This document shows, one piece after another, positions 1 to 8,380 of a DNA stretch of 64,000 nt; position 1 is the first letter of the stretch; each line of letters opens with the position of its first letter. Both the position numbers and the translations under genes were made by a program. The notes under the pieces were generated by a model. It saw nothing but the letters and a program-made list of their open reading frames with translations, made no database searches and was not told where the DNA came from. This stretch comes from Haliea sp040222615 (lineage in GTDB: Bacteria > Pseudomonadota > Gammaproteobacteria > Pseudomonadales > Halieaceae): assembly GCF_040222615.1 (NCBI RefSeq), contig NZ_JAVKCQ010000019.1, forward strand, positions 22,691-86,690. Reading direction: 5' to 3'.

Positions 1-678
1 GCAGTGGTGGGTGAGCCGGTCGAGCAATGCTGTTGTCATCTTGGCATCACCGAACACGCTGCCCCATTCGGCAAAGCCAAGATTGGTAGTGATCATCACG
101 CTGGTGCGCTCGTACAGTTTCGATAGCAAATGGAACAGCAGGGCTCCACCGGCCTGGCTAAACGGCAGGTAGCCCAACTCATCGAGGATCACCAGATCAA
201 CATGGGTCAGACGGTATGCCAGCTGACCCTGCTTGCCAGCAGCCTTTTCCTGCTCCAGGGTGTTGACCAGTTCTACCGTAGAGAGGAACCGCACACGGCG
301 CTGATGGCGCTGGATCGCCTCCACGCCGATGGCGGTGGCCAGATGAGTCTTGCCGGTTCCTGGGCCGCCAATCAGCACCGCGTTCTGTGCGCTGCTCATG
401 AACTCGCCACCGTGCAGCCGTCGGATCAGCACCTCATCGACCCGTGCCTGGGTAAAATCGAAGCCCGCCAGGTCGCGATGTACCGGGAACCGCGCCGCCT
501 TCATCTGATAGGCCAGGGATTTTACCTCTCGCTCCGCCGATTCCGCGGCCAGCAGTACCTGCAACACCTGCTCCGCATCCATTGCGTGGCTGCGCGCCTT
601 CGCCATCAGTTCCGGCAAGGTCTGCGCCATGCCATGGAGTTTTAGCGACTTCAGCTGTGAGATCAGGTCATTCGACAT
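1..678 (-). CDS. istB: IS21-family transposition helper ATPase IstB (3' end beyond window)
   Basis: IstB is the AAA+ partner of the IstA transposase and governs target capture. The reading frame is open from an ATG at 678 to the left edge, giving 226 codons of a protein usually about 250-260 residues long, so only the C-terminal tail is missing. A Walker A motif GGPGTGKT lies near residues 104-111, and a Walker B stretch VILDELGYLPF near residue 160-172, both typical of the IstB/DnaC-like family. The start overlaps the end of istA by 11 bp, the usual translationally coupled arrangement in IS21 elements. Nothing visible in the frame is broken. The element may still be immobile because istA carries an internal stop. 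Confidence 0.93.
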   Translation of the reverse strand, partial: MSNDLISQLKSLKLHGMAQTLPELMAKARSHAMDAEQVLQVLLAAESAEREVKSLAYQMKAARFPVHRDLAGFDFTQARVDEVLIRRLHGGEFMSSAQNAVLIGGPGTGKTHLATAIGVEAIQRHQRRVRFLSTVELVNTLEQEKAAGKQGQLAYRLTHVDLVILDELGYLPFSQAGGALLFHLLSKLYERTSVMITTNLGFAEWGSVFGDAKMTTALLDRLTHHC

Positions 679-2191
679 GGTTCACCTCCGCCGGCACCGG
701 GCTGCGCAGATGGTCGTAACGTTGCACATTGGCCAGGGGTTCCTCACTGAGCGTCAGCGAGGTTTCCACGGGCGTTTTCGGGGGCAGCGGTGATTGCAGC
801 CGGGCCAGCACGTTCAGCACATGGTCGCCGCTGATGTTGCCCGACTCCAGTGCCAGCTCCACCGCGACCAGTACCGGCTCCAGCCCTTCGGAGACGACCG
901 CAGCGAGGACCTGAGCCATGACCCGGTCGCCGCCCTCCTGGCGCAACAGGTACCGCTGCAGGGTCCTGAGGCGCTCAGGCATCTCGGTGAACGGTGCGCC
1001 GTTGCGTAGCGCGCCGGGCTTGCGTTGCAGCACGCCGACATAGTGTTGCCAGTCATAGACCGTCTGGTAGCGTTCAAAGCAGCGCCGATGCCGCGCCACC
1101 TCCTCACCGTCGGCCACCAGGACCAGTTCCCAGGGATACACCCGCAGGCTGATGACCTGGTGTGCCAGCTCTGCTGGCACACTGTAGCGACTGCGCTGGT
1201 AATGGATCAGGGCCGTGGCGGAGACTCGCACCGGCTGTTCAATATAGCCGTCAAACGGCTGCGGGTTGGGCATCAGATGCGGCTGCTCATCCTCCAGCAC
1301 CGAGAGAAGGGTCAAGTCGGGGCAGTCCGGGTGACGCATGTCCACCCACGCCGCACGGCACTCACTGGCCAGCCAGTCATTCAGCACTTCCAGTGACGGC
1401 CAATGGCGAGCGTTGGCATTGGCCCACAGTTGCCGCCGACGGTCCTGCACGTTCTTCTCCACGACGCCCTTCTCCCAGCCAGCGGCCCGGTTACAGAACT
1501 CCGGCTCAAACAGGTAGTGGCCGGTCATCGCCTGGAAACGCGCGTTGACGGTGCGCTCCTTGCCGCGCCCGACTTTGTCCACCGCTGTCTTCATGTTGTC
1601 GTAGATGCCGCGCCGGGGTATGCCGCCAAAGGCAGCGAAGGCTCGGGCATGGGCATCAAACAACATCTCATGCGTCTGCAGCGGGTAGGCCACCACCAGG
1701 AAGGCGCGACTGTGGGCCAGCTTGATATGGGCCGCCTCCAGTCGACGTCGAATGCCGCCGATCATGGCGTACTCGCAGCTCCAGTCGAACTGGAAGGCCT
1801 CACCAGGGGCAAACCTCAGGGGGATGAAGGCTTTGCGGGCCGGCGCGGCACCGCCGGCTTCGCGCCATTGCCTGACAAAGATGGCCACCCGGGCGTAGCC
1901 ACCGGGATAACCCTGCGCCTGCAGCAACTGGAACAATACCTAAGCGGTGCTCCGGTCACGCTTGGGGCTGTGACTCTCGCTTCGCAGCCAGGTCGCCAGC
2001 TGTTCTTTGTAAGGATCCAGGATGCTGGGAGCGGTGCGGCGAGGATACGCGGGTTCGCGCATCTCGCTCTGACGCAGCCAGTGCCTGAGGGTGTTGCGGG
2101 ATAAACCGGTCTGCCGCGCAATCTCGCGCAGGGGGACCTTGTCGCGGAAATACATCCGCCGGATCTTGGCTAACATGCCCACTGTGATCAC
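668..2191 (-). pseudogene. istA: IS21-family transposase IstA interrupted by an in-frame amber codon
   Basis: IstA is the DDE transposase of IS21-type elements. Codons 1-83 (from GTG 2191; GTG 2182 or ATG 2176 are alternative starts) encode the N-terminal HTH region, with PLREIARQTGLSRNTLRHWL. A TAG at 1940-1942 then stops translation, and the same frame continues immediately with VLFQLLQAQGYPGG to the stop at 668. Downstream of the TAG the catalytic residues are visible: FDWS, IYDNMKTA and KGVVEKN, matching the D-D-E order. The total would be about 506 codons, normal for the family. The TAG probably replaced a lysine codon (AAG), a one-base change. Without suppression the product is an isolated HTH fragment. 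An internal TTG at 1934-1936 might reinitiate the catalytic part. Confidence 0.85.
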
Positions 2192-2234
2192 TCCTTCGTA
2201 CCCCGCTCAAAAAATGAGCAGAGTAGTCGATTCA

Positions 2235-2284
2235 GTGGGTCAGTTTTGGATGGAAATTACCCCCTTAGGTGGGTCAATTTTGGG
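2235..2284. repeat. Repeated terminal motif of the IS21-family element
   Basis: Two directly repeated copies of GTGGGTCARTTTTGG lie at about 2235-2249 and 2269-2283, just upstream of istA. IS21-family ends carry multiple short repeats that bind the transposase, and the GGTCAATTTT core resembles those ends. The outer boundary of the element is probably within a few tens of bases to the right of the second copy. The other end of the element lies outside the window, so the terminal inverted repeat and target duplication cannot be confirmed here. Confidence 0.65.
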
Positions 2285-2289
2285 CGGCA

Positions 2290-2545
2290 TTCAACAGTCA
2301 AGCCGCTATTGGCATGGCACTTTCGGGAATAGCGGAGGAATATGGATTGCGGAGGTTGCGGCAGAGATTCGTCACCGGGTCGACTCAGGGGCGACCGCGA
2401 TCAGGTGCTGAGCAGAGTCCCTCCTGTTTGGTCGGGGAGCGCTCTGTTCCGGCGCACCGGCGACCCAGGGGATGGATGCCGATGTTGCAGCGGAGGGTAT
2501 GGCCCCTTCCGCTGCCACATCACTGCGCTTGCAGCGTCGGAGTAT
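2290..2545. other. Intergenic remnant between IS end and dioxygenase gene
   Basis: About 250 bases without a supportable gene. Open frames here are short, or are the start of antisense shadows that continue into the dioxygenase gene. The stretch lies where the right flank of the IS21-like element should be, so it may include debris from the insertion. The only structure I see is the hairpin at 2487-2515. Confidence 0.4.
2487..2515 (-). terminator. Possible terminator hairpin after the dioxygenase operon
   Basis: An 8-bp perfect stem (GCAGCGGA / TCCGCTGC), extended by GG/CC pairs across a one-base bulge, lies 30-60 bases downstream of the dioxygenase stop on the minus strand. There is no U-tract on either side, so intrinsic termination is uncertain. 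It could simply be a structured 3' end. Confidence 0.3.
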
Positions 2546-3472
2546 TTACTCCCCGTCCAGCACCCGTCCGAGGGTCACATCCCCCATGATGGTGGTGCGA
2601 TTGATCACCCGCCGGACCCCGGGCGGAGTGCCGGTCGCGCAGTGCATGATGCGCCAGTTGTCCCAGAGGACCATGTCGCCCTCCTGCCACTGGTGGAAAT
2701 AGTGAAACTCGGGCTTGCGAGTGTGGGCCACCAGGCGCTCCAGCAGCTCGATGGACTCGTCGTTGGAGAGCCCGAATTTCTGCGGGGTGATCACCCGGTC
2801 CAGGAATTGCTCGACGATCTCCAGGACCTTGCGCCCGCTGACCGGGTGGGTGACTACGGCCGGATACACGGCATCGGCGAAGTCGGGGAAGCCGATATCC
2901 GACGGCTTCTTGGGCAGGTGCTCGCCGGGCTGGTAGCCCTCGAGATTCACATAGCGCATGTGCTTGCGCTGCATGCTGAAGCTGTAGGCCACTTCCAGTT
3001 TTTCCAGCAGGGTCTGGGTTTCCTCGTCCAGGGTGTCCCAGGCCATGGCGAGGTCGCCGAACCCGGTGAGACCTTCAGCGGAGGGTACTTGCACTGCCGT
3101 GAGCAGGGCGCCGTGGTTGGGGCGGGCGGTATAGTGCAGGTCCATGTGCCAGTCCAGGCGGCCAACAATGGCTTCGCCCTTGTAGTGGGCGAGCATGTGC
3201 TGGTCTTTCTCGGTGCCGTTTTCCAGTACGAACAGCTCCGGGTATTTATCGGAGGTCTTTACCTTCAGCGGGTGCAGTTCCAGCGGCCCGAAGATGCGGC
3301 TGAATTCAATCTGGTTTTCGGGGGTGATGGCCTGGCCGCGAAACAGCAGGAGTCCGTGCTCGTACCAGGCGTCGCGCAATTCCTGTCGGAGCGTATCGCT
3401 GAAGGGCTGGGTGATATCGAAGCCGCTCACTTCGGCGCCAATGTTTTGCAGGGGCTTGACGGTCAGCGTCAT
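2546..3472 (-). CDS. TauD/TfdA-family 2-oxoglutarate-dependent dioxygenase
   Basis: A 308-residue non-haem Fe(II)/2-oxoglutarate dioxygenase of the taurine dioxygenase family. The iron-binding triad is visible as H109-x-D111 in LDWHMDLHYTARP and the distal His277 in LWDNWRIMHCATG. Arg residues in GVRRVINRTT (near 287-292) would hold the 2-oxoglutarate carboxylate. Length matches TauD (about 280-310). It is the last gene of a tight minus-strand set with a class II aldolase 46 bp upstream and a TetR regulator before that, so it probably acts in a small inducible catabolic pathway. The true substrate (sulfonate, aryloxyalkanoate, carnitine-like or other) cannot be read from the sequence. No sulfonate transporter is adjacent. 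Confidence 0.92.
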   Translation of the reverse strand: MTLTVKPLQNIGAEVSGFDITQPFSDTLRQELRDAWYEHGLLLFRGQAITPENQIEFSRIFGPLELHPLKVKTSDKYPELFVLENGTEKDQHMLAHYKGEAIVGRLDWHMDLHYTARPNHGALLTAVQVPSAEGLTGFGDLAMAWDTLDEETQTLLEKLEVAYSFSMQRKHMRYVNLEGYQPGEHLPKKPSDIGFPDFADAVYPAVVTHPVSGRKVLEIVEQFLDRVITPQKFGLSNDESIELLERLVAHTRKPEFHYFHQWQEGDMVLWDNWRIMHCATGTPPGVRRVINRTTIMGDVTLGRVLDGE

Positions 3473-3518
3473 GGAGGTTCCTCAATACGTAAAAGGGTTG
3501 GGAAGCAGTGGCCAGTGG

Positions 3519-4298
3519 CTATTCGAGTACGCGCGGGTCGCGGCGGATTTCCCGTCTGGCCATCGCTTCCCACAGGAAGGGAAAGCCGTTGCCGTCGGTC
3601 ATTTTGCCGGTGGCCGCGGCCGTTTGCGCATCCAGCGGCTTGCCGTTGCCGAGTGCTTCCACGCGCCAGGCCAGGCGGCAGCGCCATTCCAGGGTGATGG
3701 CACGCAGGTGGGCCTGGCGCACGTCCTTGCCGACCAGGAATACGCCGTGATTGGCAAGCAGGGCCCATTTGTGTTCGCCCAGTGCCTCGACGGCGGCGCG
3801 GCCCTCCTTCTCGTCGTTTACGGTGCCGTGGTACTCGTCGAACACGACCGGGTCGCTGTCCACCAGCGCCGAGGTCTGGTCGTAGATGGGCGGTACCCGC
3901 TTGCAGGCGGCCCAGACCGAACCCCACTCCGGGTGATTGTGGATCACCACCCGCACATCCTCCCGCAGGCTGTGCATGTCGCGGTGCACGTTGATGGCCG
4001 GGGTGACGTTCCAGCGGCCGTCGAGAATCCTGCCCTCTTCGTTGATGGTGAGGATGTCCGAGGCGCAGACTTCGTCCCAGGCCAGCTCCCAGGGGTTGAC
4101 CAGCATGGTGCCGTCGTCCTGGCGCAGGGTGATGTGGCCGGCAATGTGATCGTTGTAGCCTTCCCGGAACAGCACCCGGCACAGCAGGGCCAGCTCCTGG
4201 TGTGGGTTCAGGGTCGGCAGTGTGGGATAGCGGCCGGGATTGGGCACCAGCGGGGCCAGTACTTTCCAGTTGAGGCTGGGATCATTCTGGTAATTCAT
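3519..4298 (-). CDS. Class II aldolase/adducin-family protein
   Basis: A 259-residue protein with the class II aldolase/adducin fold. Zinc-ligand histidines are visible in VVIHNHPEWG (His120, His122) and ALLANHGVFLVG (His184), the normal HxH...H pattern of fuculose-phosphate aldolase relatives. NPWELAWDEV near residue 68-77 fits the region of the catalytic acid. The start overlaps the end of the upstream TetR gene by 17 bp, so the two are co-transcribed and probably translationally coupled. Members of this subgroup annotated in catabolic operons act as aldolases, decarboxylases or hydratases on small oxo-acids; the substrate here is unknown. Confidence 0.9.
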   Translation of the reverse strand: MNYQNDPSLNWKVLAPLVPNPGRYPTLPTLNPHQELALLCRVLFREGYNDHIAGHITLRQDDGTMLVNPWELAWDEVCASDILTINEEGRILDGRWNVTPAINVHRDMHSLREDVRVVIHNHPEWGSVWAACKRVPPIYDQTSALVDSDPVVFDEYHGTVNDEKEGRAAVEALGEHKWALLANHGVFLVGKDVRQAHLRAITLEWRCRLAWRVEALGNGKPLDAQTAAATGKMTDGNGFPFLWEAMARREIRRDPRVLE

Positions 4299-5004
4299 TA
4301 TCTGGATCCTTTTGCGGTAGGTGACGGGTTGCAGAATCGGCCGGCGCGGCGGCTTGCAGTGCGTGGGCCAGCAGCATCTGTTGCAGTTCGGCGCGGAAGG
4401 TGGCGCTGCCCAGCCATTCCGGCTGTTCGTCCACTGCCCGGGCGCTGGCCTCGGTCAGGGTGGTGGCGATCAGGAAGGCGCGGAAGGTGGCGCTTGCCGT
4501 TGGCAATTCGGGCCGGTGGTGCAGCAGAGTTTCCCGCAGCCATTCCTGCAGTGAACTGGTCGGGGCGTAGCGGCGGACGCTGGCCTGGATCAGGGTGTCA
4601 AAGCCGATTTCCCGATGATAGCGCCGGTAGATTTCGCCGTGACGCTGCAGCAGGCGCCGGTGCCGTTCGCAGGTGACCACCACCAGCTCCCGCAGGGTGT
4701 CCTCCAGCGACTGCCAGCGCAAGGCGCCGAGGTAGCGGGTTTCGCTGGCGAGCTGGTCGGCCTCCTCTGGCGCATCCTCCAAAAGGACATCGAGGAGTAC
4801 CGCCTCCTTGTTGGGGTAGTATTGATAGAAGGAGCCAATGGTGACGCCCGCCACATCGGCAATCCGCTGCGCGGTGAGGGAGTCGGCGCTGTTGTCCTGG
4901 ATGATGCGCCGACAGGCCTCCCGAATGGACGCCACAAGCAGTCGCGAGCGAGCCTGTTTGGGCTCGCGGCGGGTTGCCTGCAACCTGTTGTCGGCGTATG
5001 TCAT
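4282..5004 (-). CDS. TetR/AcrR-family transcriptional regulator
   Basis: A 240-residue TetR-type regulator. The N-terminal helix-turn-helix is seen as SLTAQRIADVAGVTIGSFYQ YYPNKEAVLLDVL around residues 43-76, the classical TetR signature. The C-terminal ligand domain is divergent, as usual. It is the first gene of the minus-strand operon and overlaps the aldolase by 17 bp, so it most likely represses its own operon (regulator-aldolase-dioxygenase) and is released by the pathway substrate. No obvious palindromic operator stands out in the short upstream region. Confidence 0.92.
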   Translation of the reverse strand: MTYADNRLQATRREPKQARSRLLVASIREACRRIIQDNSADSLTAQRIADVAGVTIGSFYQYYPNKEAVLLDVLLEDAPEEADQLASETRYLGALRWQSLEDTLRELVVVTCERHRRLLQRHGEIYRRYHREIGFDTLIQASVRRYAPTSSLQEWLRETLLHHRPELPTASATFRAFLIATTLTEASARAVDEQPEWLGSATFRAELQQMLLAHALQAAAPADSATRHLPQKDPDNELPE

Positions 5005-5088
5005 GGCCTATACCCTACCGCAGCAGGGCTCCTGCACAACTCGCGTTCAGGAATCGTCTGGCCGTTGATAATGCCCTGTTTTCAAAAG

Positions 5089-5123
5089 AAAAACCCGAAA
5101 AAGCTGATGGTACTCGGATTTTT
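5089..5123 (-). terminator. Intrinsic terminator of the autotransporter-like gene
   Basis: On the minus strand AAAAATCCGA pairs with TCGGGTTTTT (one G-T wobble) across a loop of about 15 bases, immediately after the stop codon at 5125-5127. The A-rich and U-rich arms flank the GC core, so it could work in both directions and insulate the gene from the TetR operon. Confidence 0.7.
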
Positions 5124-5124
5124 C

Positions 5125-6579
5125 CTAGAAGACCCCGCGCAAGCCGAAGGTCACCAGGTTGGCGCTGGTGCCGGAAAGCCCTGCGGTACTGTTGTACTGC
5201 ACGAAGGCAAACAGGTTGTTGGCAAACTGTGCGGACAGCCCCAGCGTCAGCTCGAAGAAGTTCTCGTCCGGGTCATCGGTGGGCGAGCGGAATTGTATGC
5301 TGCTCCCCGGCACGGCGAAGGCGTAGCTGTAGTCAAGCGTTTGCGCTTCATTGTCAAACTCGTGCCGCCATTCGGCCCCGGCATAGGGCAGCAGGACTCC
5401 AAAATCGGTGCTGCTGGCGTGGCGGAGCATCACGCCGAAAATGGATTGCACCGACTGGGTGTCCTGGCTGCCGTAGCGCAGGGCAAGGCCGCCGCTGCCG
5501 CCAGTTTCCCTCTCCTGGTAGCCATCGATGTCGATATCCAGGTAGTCGAAGCCGGCATACACATCTACCGTAGTTGCGCCACTGCCGAATACGTAGCCGG
5601 CGGTGGCCTGGGCGCCCAGCTGGGAGCTGTCGGTGCTGGCATCGAAACTGCGGTCGACCACCAGGCCCGTCGCCGTGCCCGTCGCGCCCGGTGCGGCGGT
5701 AATCTGGGCCTTGCGCAGCATGTCAAAATCGTTCTGGCCGTAACTCAGGATGCCGTTGACGTAGCTGTTTTCGGTTCCGTAGACGAAAAATCCGGACAGG
5801 CTGTAGCCATCGCTCTCAATCTTGCCCCCCGCTGAGCTGGTTGCGAAGCTGCTGCCGGTGGTGCGGTCCAGGTCGACATCATAGCTGTTGTAACCCAGCG
5901 CCAGTCCCGCGGCGAGGCCGTTGTCGAAGGCGTAGTCGGCACCCAGGGTGATGCCCCAAGAATCGAAGTCGTAGCCGCCCTCGTTGTCGGTTTCATCGCG
6001 GTCGCCCCAGCCGACGGCGCCGTTGCTGAACCAGGCCCAACCGGTGTCTGCGTCCCGTTCGTCTCCGGCGCCAGTGCCTCCGGCGAGGGCTGCCGGGCTG
6101 CCGGCCAGTGCTTCGCTGAGATCCTGCCCCTGAAAATTGACCGCCACGGGAGAAATACTGGAGCGGGCGCCACGGCGAATGGCATCCATACGCGCACCCA
6201 GATTCGCGAACTGTCGGTTGCTGCTTTCCGTTGCCAGGCGGGATTGGCTGGATGCCTCTTCGCCGGAAAACTGGCGGATGGCGTTGTAGGTTTCACCCGG
6301 GCTGGAGAAGTTGTAGTTGTTGGCGGTGGCGCCCAGTACGGTGCCTGACATCTCCCGGCAGCGATTGAACAGATCGGCTCGCTCCCCAGCCTGCGGGCCA
6401 CTGGCGCCCAGCTCCAGGCAAGTGGCCCTGATCGCGTCGCCGGCGTTGACGATGAACTGTGGCGCTCCCTGGTCGGCCAGTGCCTGGCCCACATCGGTCG
6501 CAGGGCCCTGTTGGGCGTGGCTGGTGGCGGCGCAGAAGGCACTGCCAAACACGAATCCATAGCTGGTTATTCTGTTCAT
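5125..6579 (-). CDS. Autotransporter-domain outer-membrane beta-barrel protein
   Basis: A 484-residue protein with an N-terminal signal peptide (cleavage likely after ATSHA, residue about 22). It has a short, probably helical N-terminal half of about 180 residues. From about residue 190 to the end there is a long alternating beta-barrel region rich in Gly/Asp/Tyr, with patterns such as GITLGADYAFDNGLAAGLA. It ends in a terminal phenylalanine (GLRGVF), the BamA-recognition signature of outer-membrane barrels. This matches the autotransporter beta-domain family, but the passenger is very short, as in small barrel-only members. It is divergent from the kinase-caspase pair, with 267 bp between the starts. 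It could be an independent envelope protein or a partner of that module; the sequence does not decide. Confidence 0.85.
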   Translation of the reverse strand: MNRITSYGFVFGSAFCAATSHAQQGPATDVGQALADQGAPQFIVNAGDAIRATCLELGASGPQAGERADLFNRCREMSGTVLGATANNYNFSSPGETYNAIRQFSGEEASSQSRLATESSNRQFANLGARMDAIRRGARSSISPVAVNFQGQDLSEALAGSPAALAGGTGAGDERDADTGWAWFSNGAVGWGDRDETDNEGGYDFDSWGITLGADYAFDNGLAAGLALGYNSYDVDLDRTTGSSFATSSAGGKIESDGYSLSGFFVYGTENSYVNGILSYGQNDFDMLRKAQITAAPGATGTATGLVVDRSFDASTDSSQLGAQATAGYVFGSGATTVDVYAGFDYLDIDIDGYQERETGGSGGLALRYGSQDTQSVQSIFGVMLRHASSTDFGVLLPYAGAEWRHEFDNEAQTLDYSYAFAVPGSSIQFRSPTDDPDENFFELTLGLSAQFANNLFAFVQYNSTAGLSGTSANLVTFGLRGVF

Positions 6580-6764
6580 TGTTCGCCCTTCCCCGTGAAT
6601 GCAACAGTTGCCCGGACGAATGGTTTGGTTGGCAATGCCAGAATGCGGTAAAGCCAGCCATTGACGAGCACTGTTCGTTATTAATTGAGTTGTTCCAAAG
6701 AGTCTACTCCTGTTTGCGAGCAGCGCAAGTCGAGGACAGGTATTCCCTGCCCTGCGCAGCGAGC

Positions 6765-6793
6765 TTTCGCTGCTGGTGAAGCTGGGCTAGTAT
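6765..6793 (+). promoter_or_regulatory. Weak sigma70-like promoter upstream of the kinase gene
   Basis: TTTCGC (6765-6770) and TAGTAT (6788-6793) are separated by 17 bases, about 55 bases before the kinase ATG. The -35 element is poor, so this is only a candidate. The rest of the 267-base divergent intergenic region shows no stronger match that I could find. Confidence 0.3.
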
Positions 6794-6846
6794 AAAAGTC
6801 TGCCTGTGTTGTCGGGCGCTACAGGCGGGCCCATGGTGCGAGACAG

Positions 6847-8325
6847 ATGCCCGTGAATAAAACGTACGAGGTGACAGTCCAGGGCGATCTGCCCGGTGAC
6901 GCCACCGAGCTTGATCCATTACAGTCGCAGGCACCTGCTCCCGGGATGGTGCTGCGGGATCGATTTGTGCTCCAGCGCATGCTCGGCGCCGGCGGCATGA
7001 GCAAGGTTTTCCTGGCGATTGACCGCGAACTTGAGGACTCCAATCCCTTCGTTGCGATCAAGGTGCTCGGCGACAGCTTCAAGGATCATCCCCAGGCGCT
7101 CACCTCACTGCGCCGCGAAGTCAATAACTCCCGTCAGCTCAACCATCCCAATATTGTCGGCGTCTATCACTTCGACCGTCATGACGACATTGTCTTCATG
7201 GTCATGGAATACATGCGTGGAGAACCGCTGGATGAATTCCTGCGCAAGCATCGGGAGGGTCTGCCCTGGGACCAGGCCTGGCACATCATCCGCGGTTGCG
7301 GTGAAGCGCTGGCGTATATGCACGACCACGGGGTGGTGCACTCGGACTTCAAACCGGGGAACGTTTTTCTCACCGAGGACAACGAGGTCAAGGTGCTGGA
7401 TCTGGGCATCGCACGCACCCTGGACGAAGCGCTGGCGACCCGCAACACCACCCGTTTCGATGGCGATGCGCTGCTGGCACTCACACCACAATACGCCAGT
7501 TGTGAGATGTTCGAGGGACAGGCGCCCGATAGACGGGACGACATCTATGCCCTGGGCTGCGTGGCCTACCTGCTGCTCACGGGGCGCCACCCCTTCGACG
7601 GCGCACGCGCAATTGATGCCCGCAGCAACGAGCTGGTTGCAGAGCGGCCCCCTGGCCTGCGCCAGGCGCAATGGCAGGCACTGCTGAAGAGCCTCGCCCA
7701 TCGGCGGCGTGAACGCACAGCCCATGCCCAGGAATTTCTCGCCAGCTTCGGCCCCGTTATCCGCTCCCGCAGCGCGGCCCCGTGGATTGCAGTGACCGCC
7801 CTGCTGCTGGTTTCCGGAGTCGCAGTCGGAAGCTGGCAGGTGTATCGTGCTTCTCCGGAACAACGTTTTATCGATGAGATGCTGGTGCAATACCGGGACA
7901 CTGGCGATTCATCCGTCGGTGCGGAACAGGTGGCGCTGTGGCTTGAACAGGGGGCCCAGAATGTCGCGATGGCCAGCGCGGCGTTTGCCAACGACGAGTT
8001 TGATCGCGGTGGCTACTTCCTCCACGGCAGCACCAGTTCGGCGAAATGGGTGTATGACCTGGTATTGCGTCAGGCTCCCGACGAAGCCAGCAAGCGCGCC
8101 GCTGCCAGCGGCATGTTGCAGTTGGCGGCCGCTTATGAAGAGCCGGTACAGAGGCTCGCCGAAATGGAGCGCCCGCGCGAGGCGCTGGAGTTTGCCTGTC
8201 GCGGTGTTGCCATCAATGCCCACAATCCGGTACTGGGGGGGCTGTTGCCCGCCCTGGCCGAGAGGGTGCCCAACCCGGGCGTCATCGCCGGCTGTAAAGA
8301 CTTGCCCGAGGGTATTTTGCGCTGA
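6847..8325 (+). CDS. Membrane-anchored Hanks-type Ser/Thr protein kinase
   Basis: 492 residues. The kinase domain spans about 38-300: glycine loop LGAGGMSKVF, ATP-binding Lys72 in VAIK, helix-C Glu91, catalytic loop HSDFKPGN with Asp167 and Asn172, and metal-binding DLG at 185-187. All key catalytic residues are present, but the usual HRD is HSD, making it a non-RD kinase, and the APE motif is replaced by SCE. A single hydrophobic segment (about 311-332, preceded by basic residues) anchors it, leaving a 160-residue C-terminal domain with TPR-like helices, presumably periplasmic. No PASTA repeats. The ATG at 6847 has only a weak Shine-Dalgarno. The stop lies 55 bp before the caspase-like gene on the same strand, so the two are probably co-transcribed. 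Confidence 0.93.
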   Translation: MPVNKTYEVTVQGDLPGDATELDPLQSQAPAPGMVLRDRFVLQRMLGAGGMSKVFLAIDRELEDSNPFVAIKVLGDSFKDHPQALTSLRREVNNSRQLNHPNIVGVYHFDRHDDIVFMVMEYMRGEPLDEFLRKHREGLPWDQAWHIIRGCGEALAYMHDHGVVHSDFKPGNVFLTEDNEVKVLDLGIARTLDEALATRNTTRFDGDALLALTPQYASCEMFEGQAPDRRDDIYALGCVAYLLLTGRHPFDGARAIDARSNELVAERPPGLRQAQWQALLKSLAHRRRERTAHAQEFLASFGPVIRSRSAAPWIAVTALLLVSGVAVGSWQVYRASPEQRFIDEMLVQYRDTGDSSVGAEQVALWLEQGAQNVAMASAAFANDEFDRGGYFLHGSTSSAKWVYDLVLRQAPDEASKRAAASGMLQLAAAYEEPVQRLAEMERPREALEFACRGVAINAHNPVLGGLLPALAERVPNPGVIAGCKDLPEGILR

Positions 8326-8380
8326 TTCGCCAGCCCCCGGCCCGACCATTGCGCTTCAGTACCAGGAGGGAACGAGCTTT

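Noticed and set aside
3195..4676. 493-residue plus-strand open frame across the dioxygenase/aldolase/TetR genes
   Set aside because: It spans three opposite-strand genes with recognisable domains and has none itself.
7847..8380. Upstream extension of the caspase-like reading frame
   Set aside because: It lies inside the kinase gene in another frame, reads as low-quality Arg/Ser/Pro text, and the strong AGGAGGG site plus signal peptide place the start at 8381.
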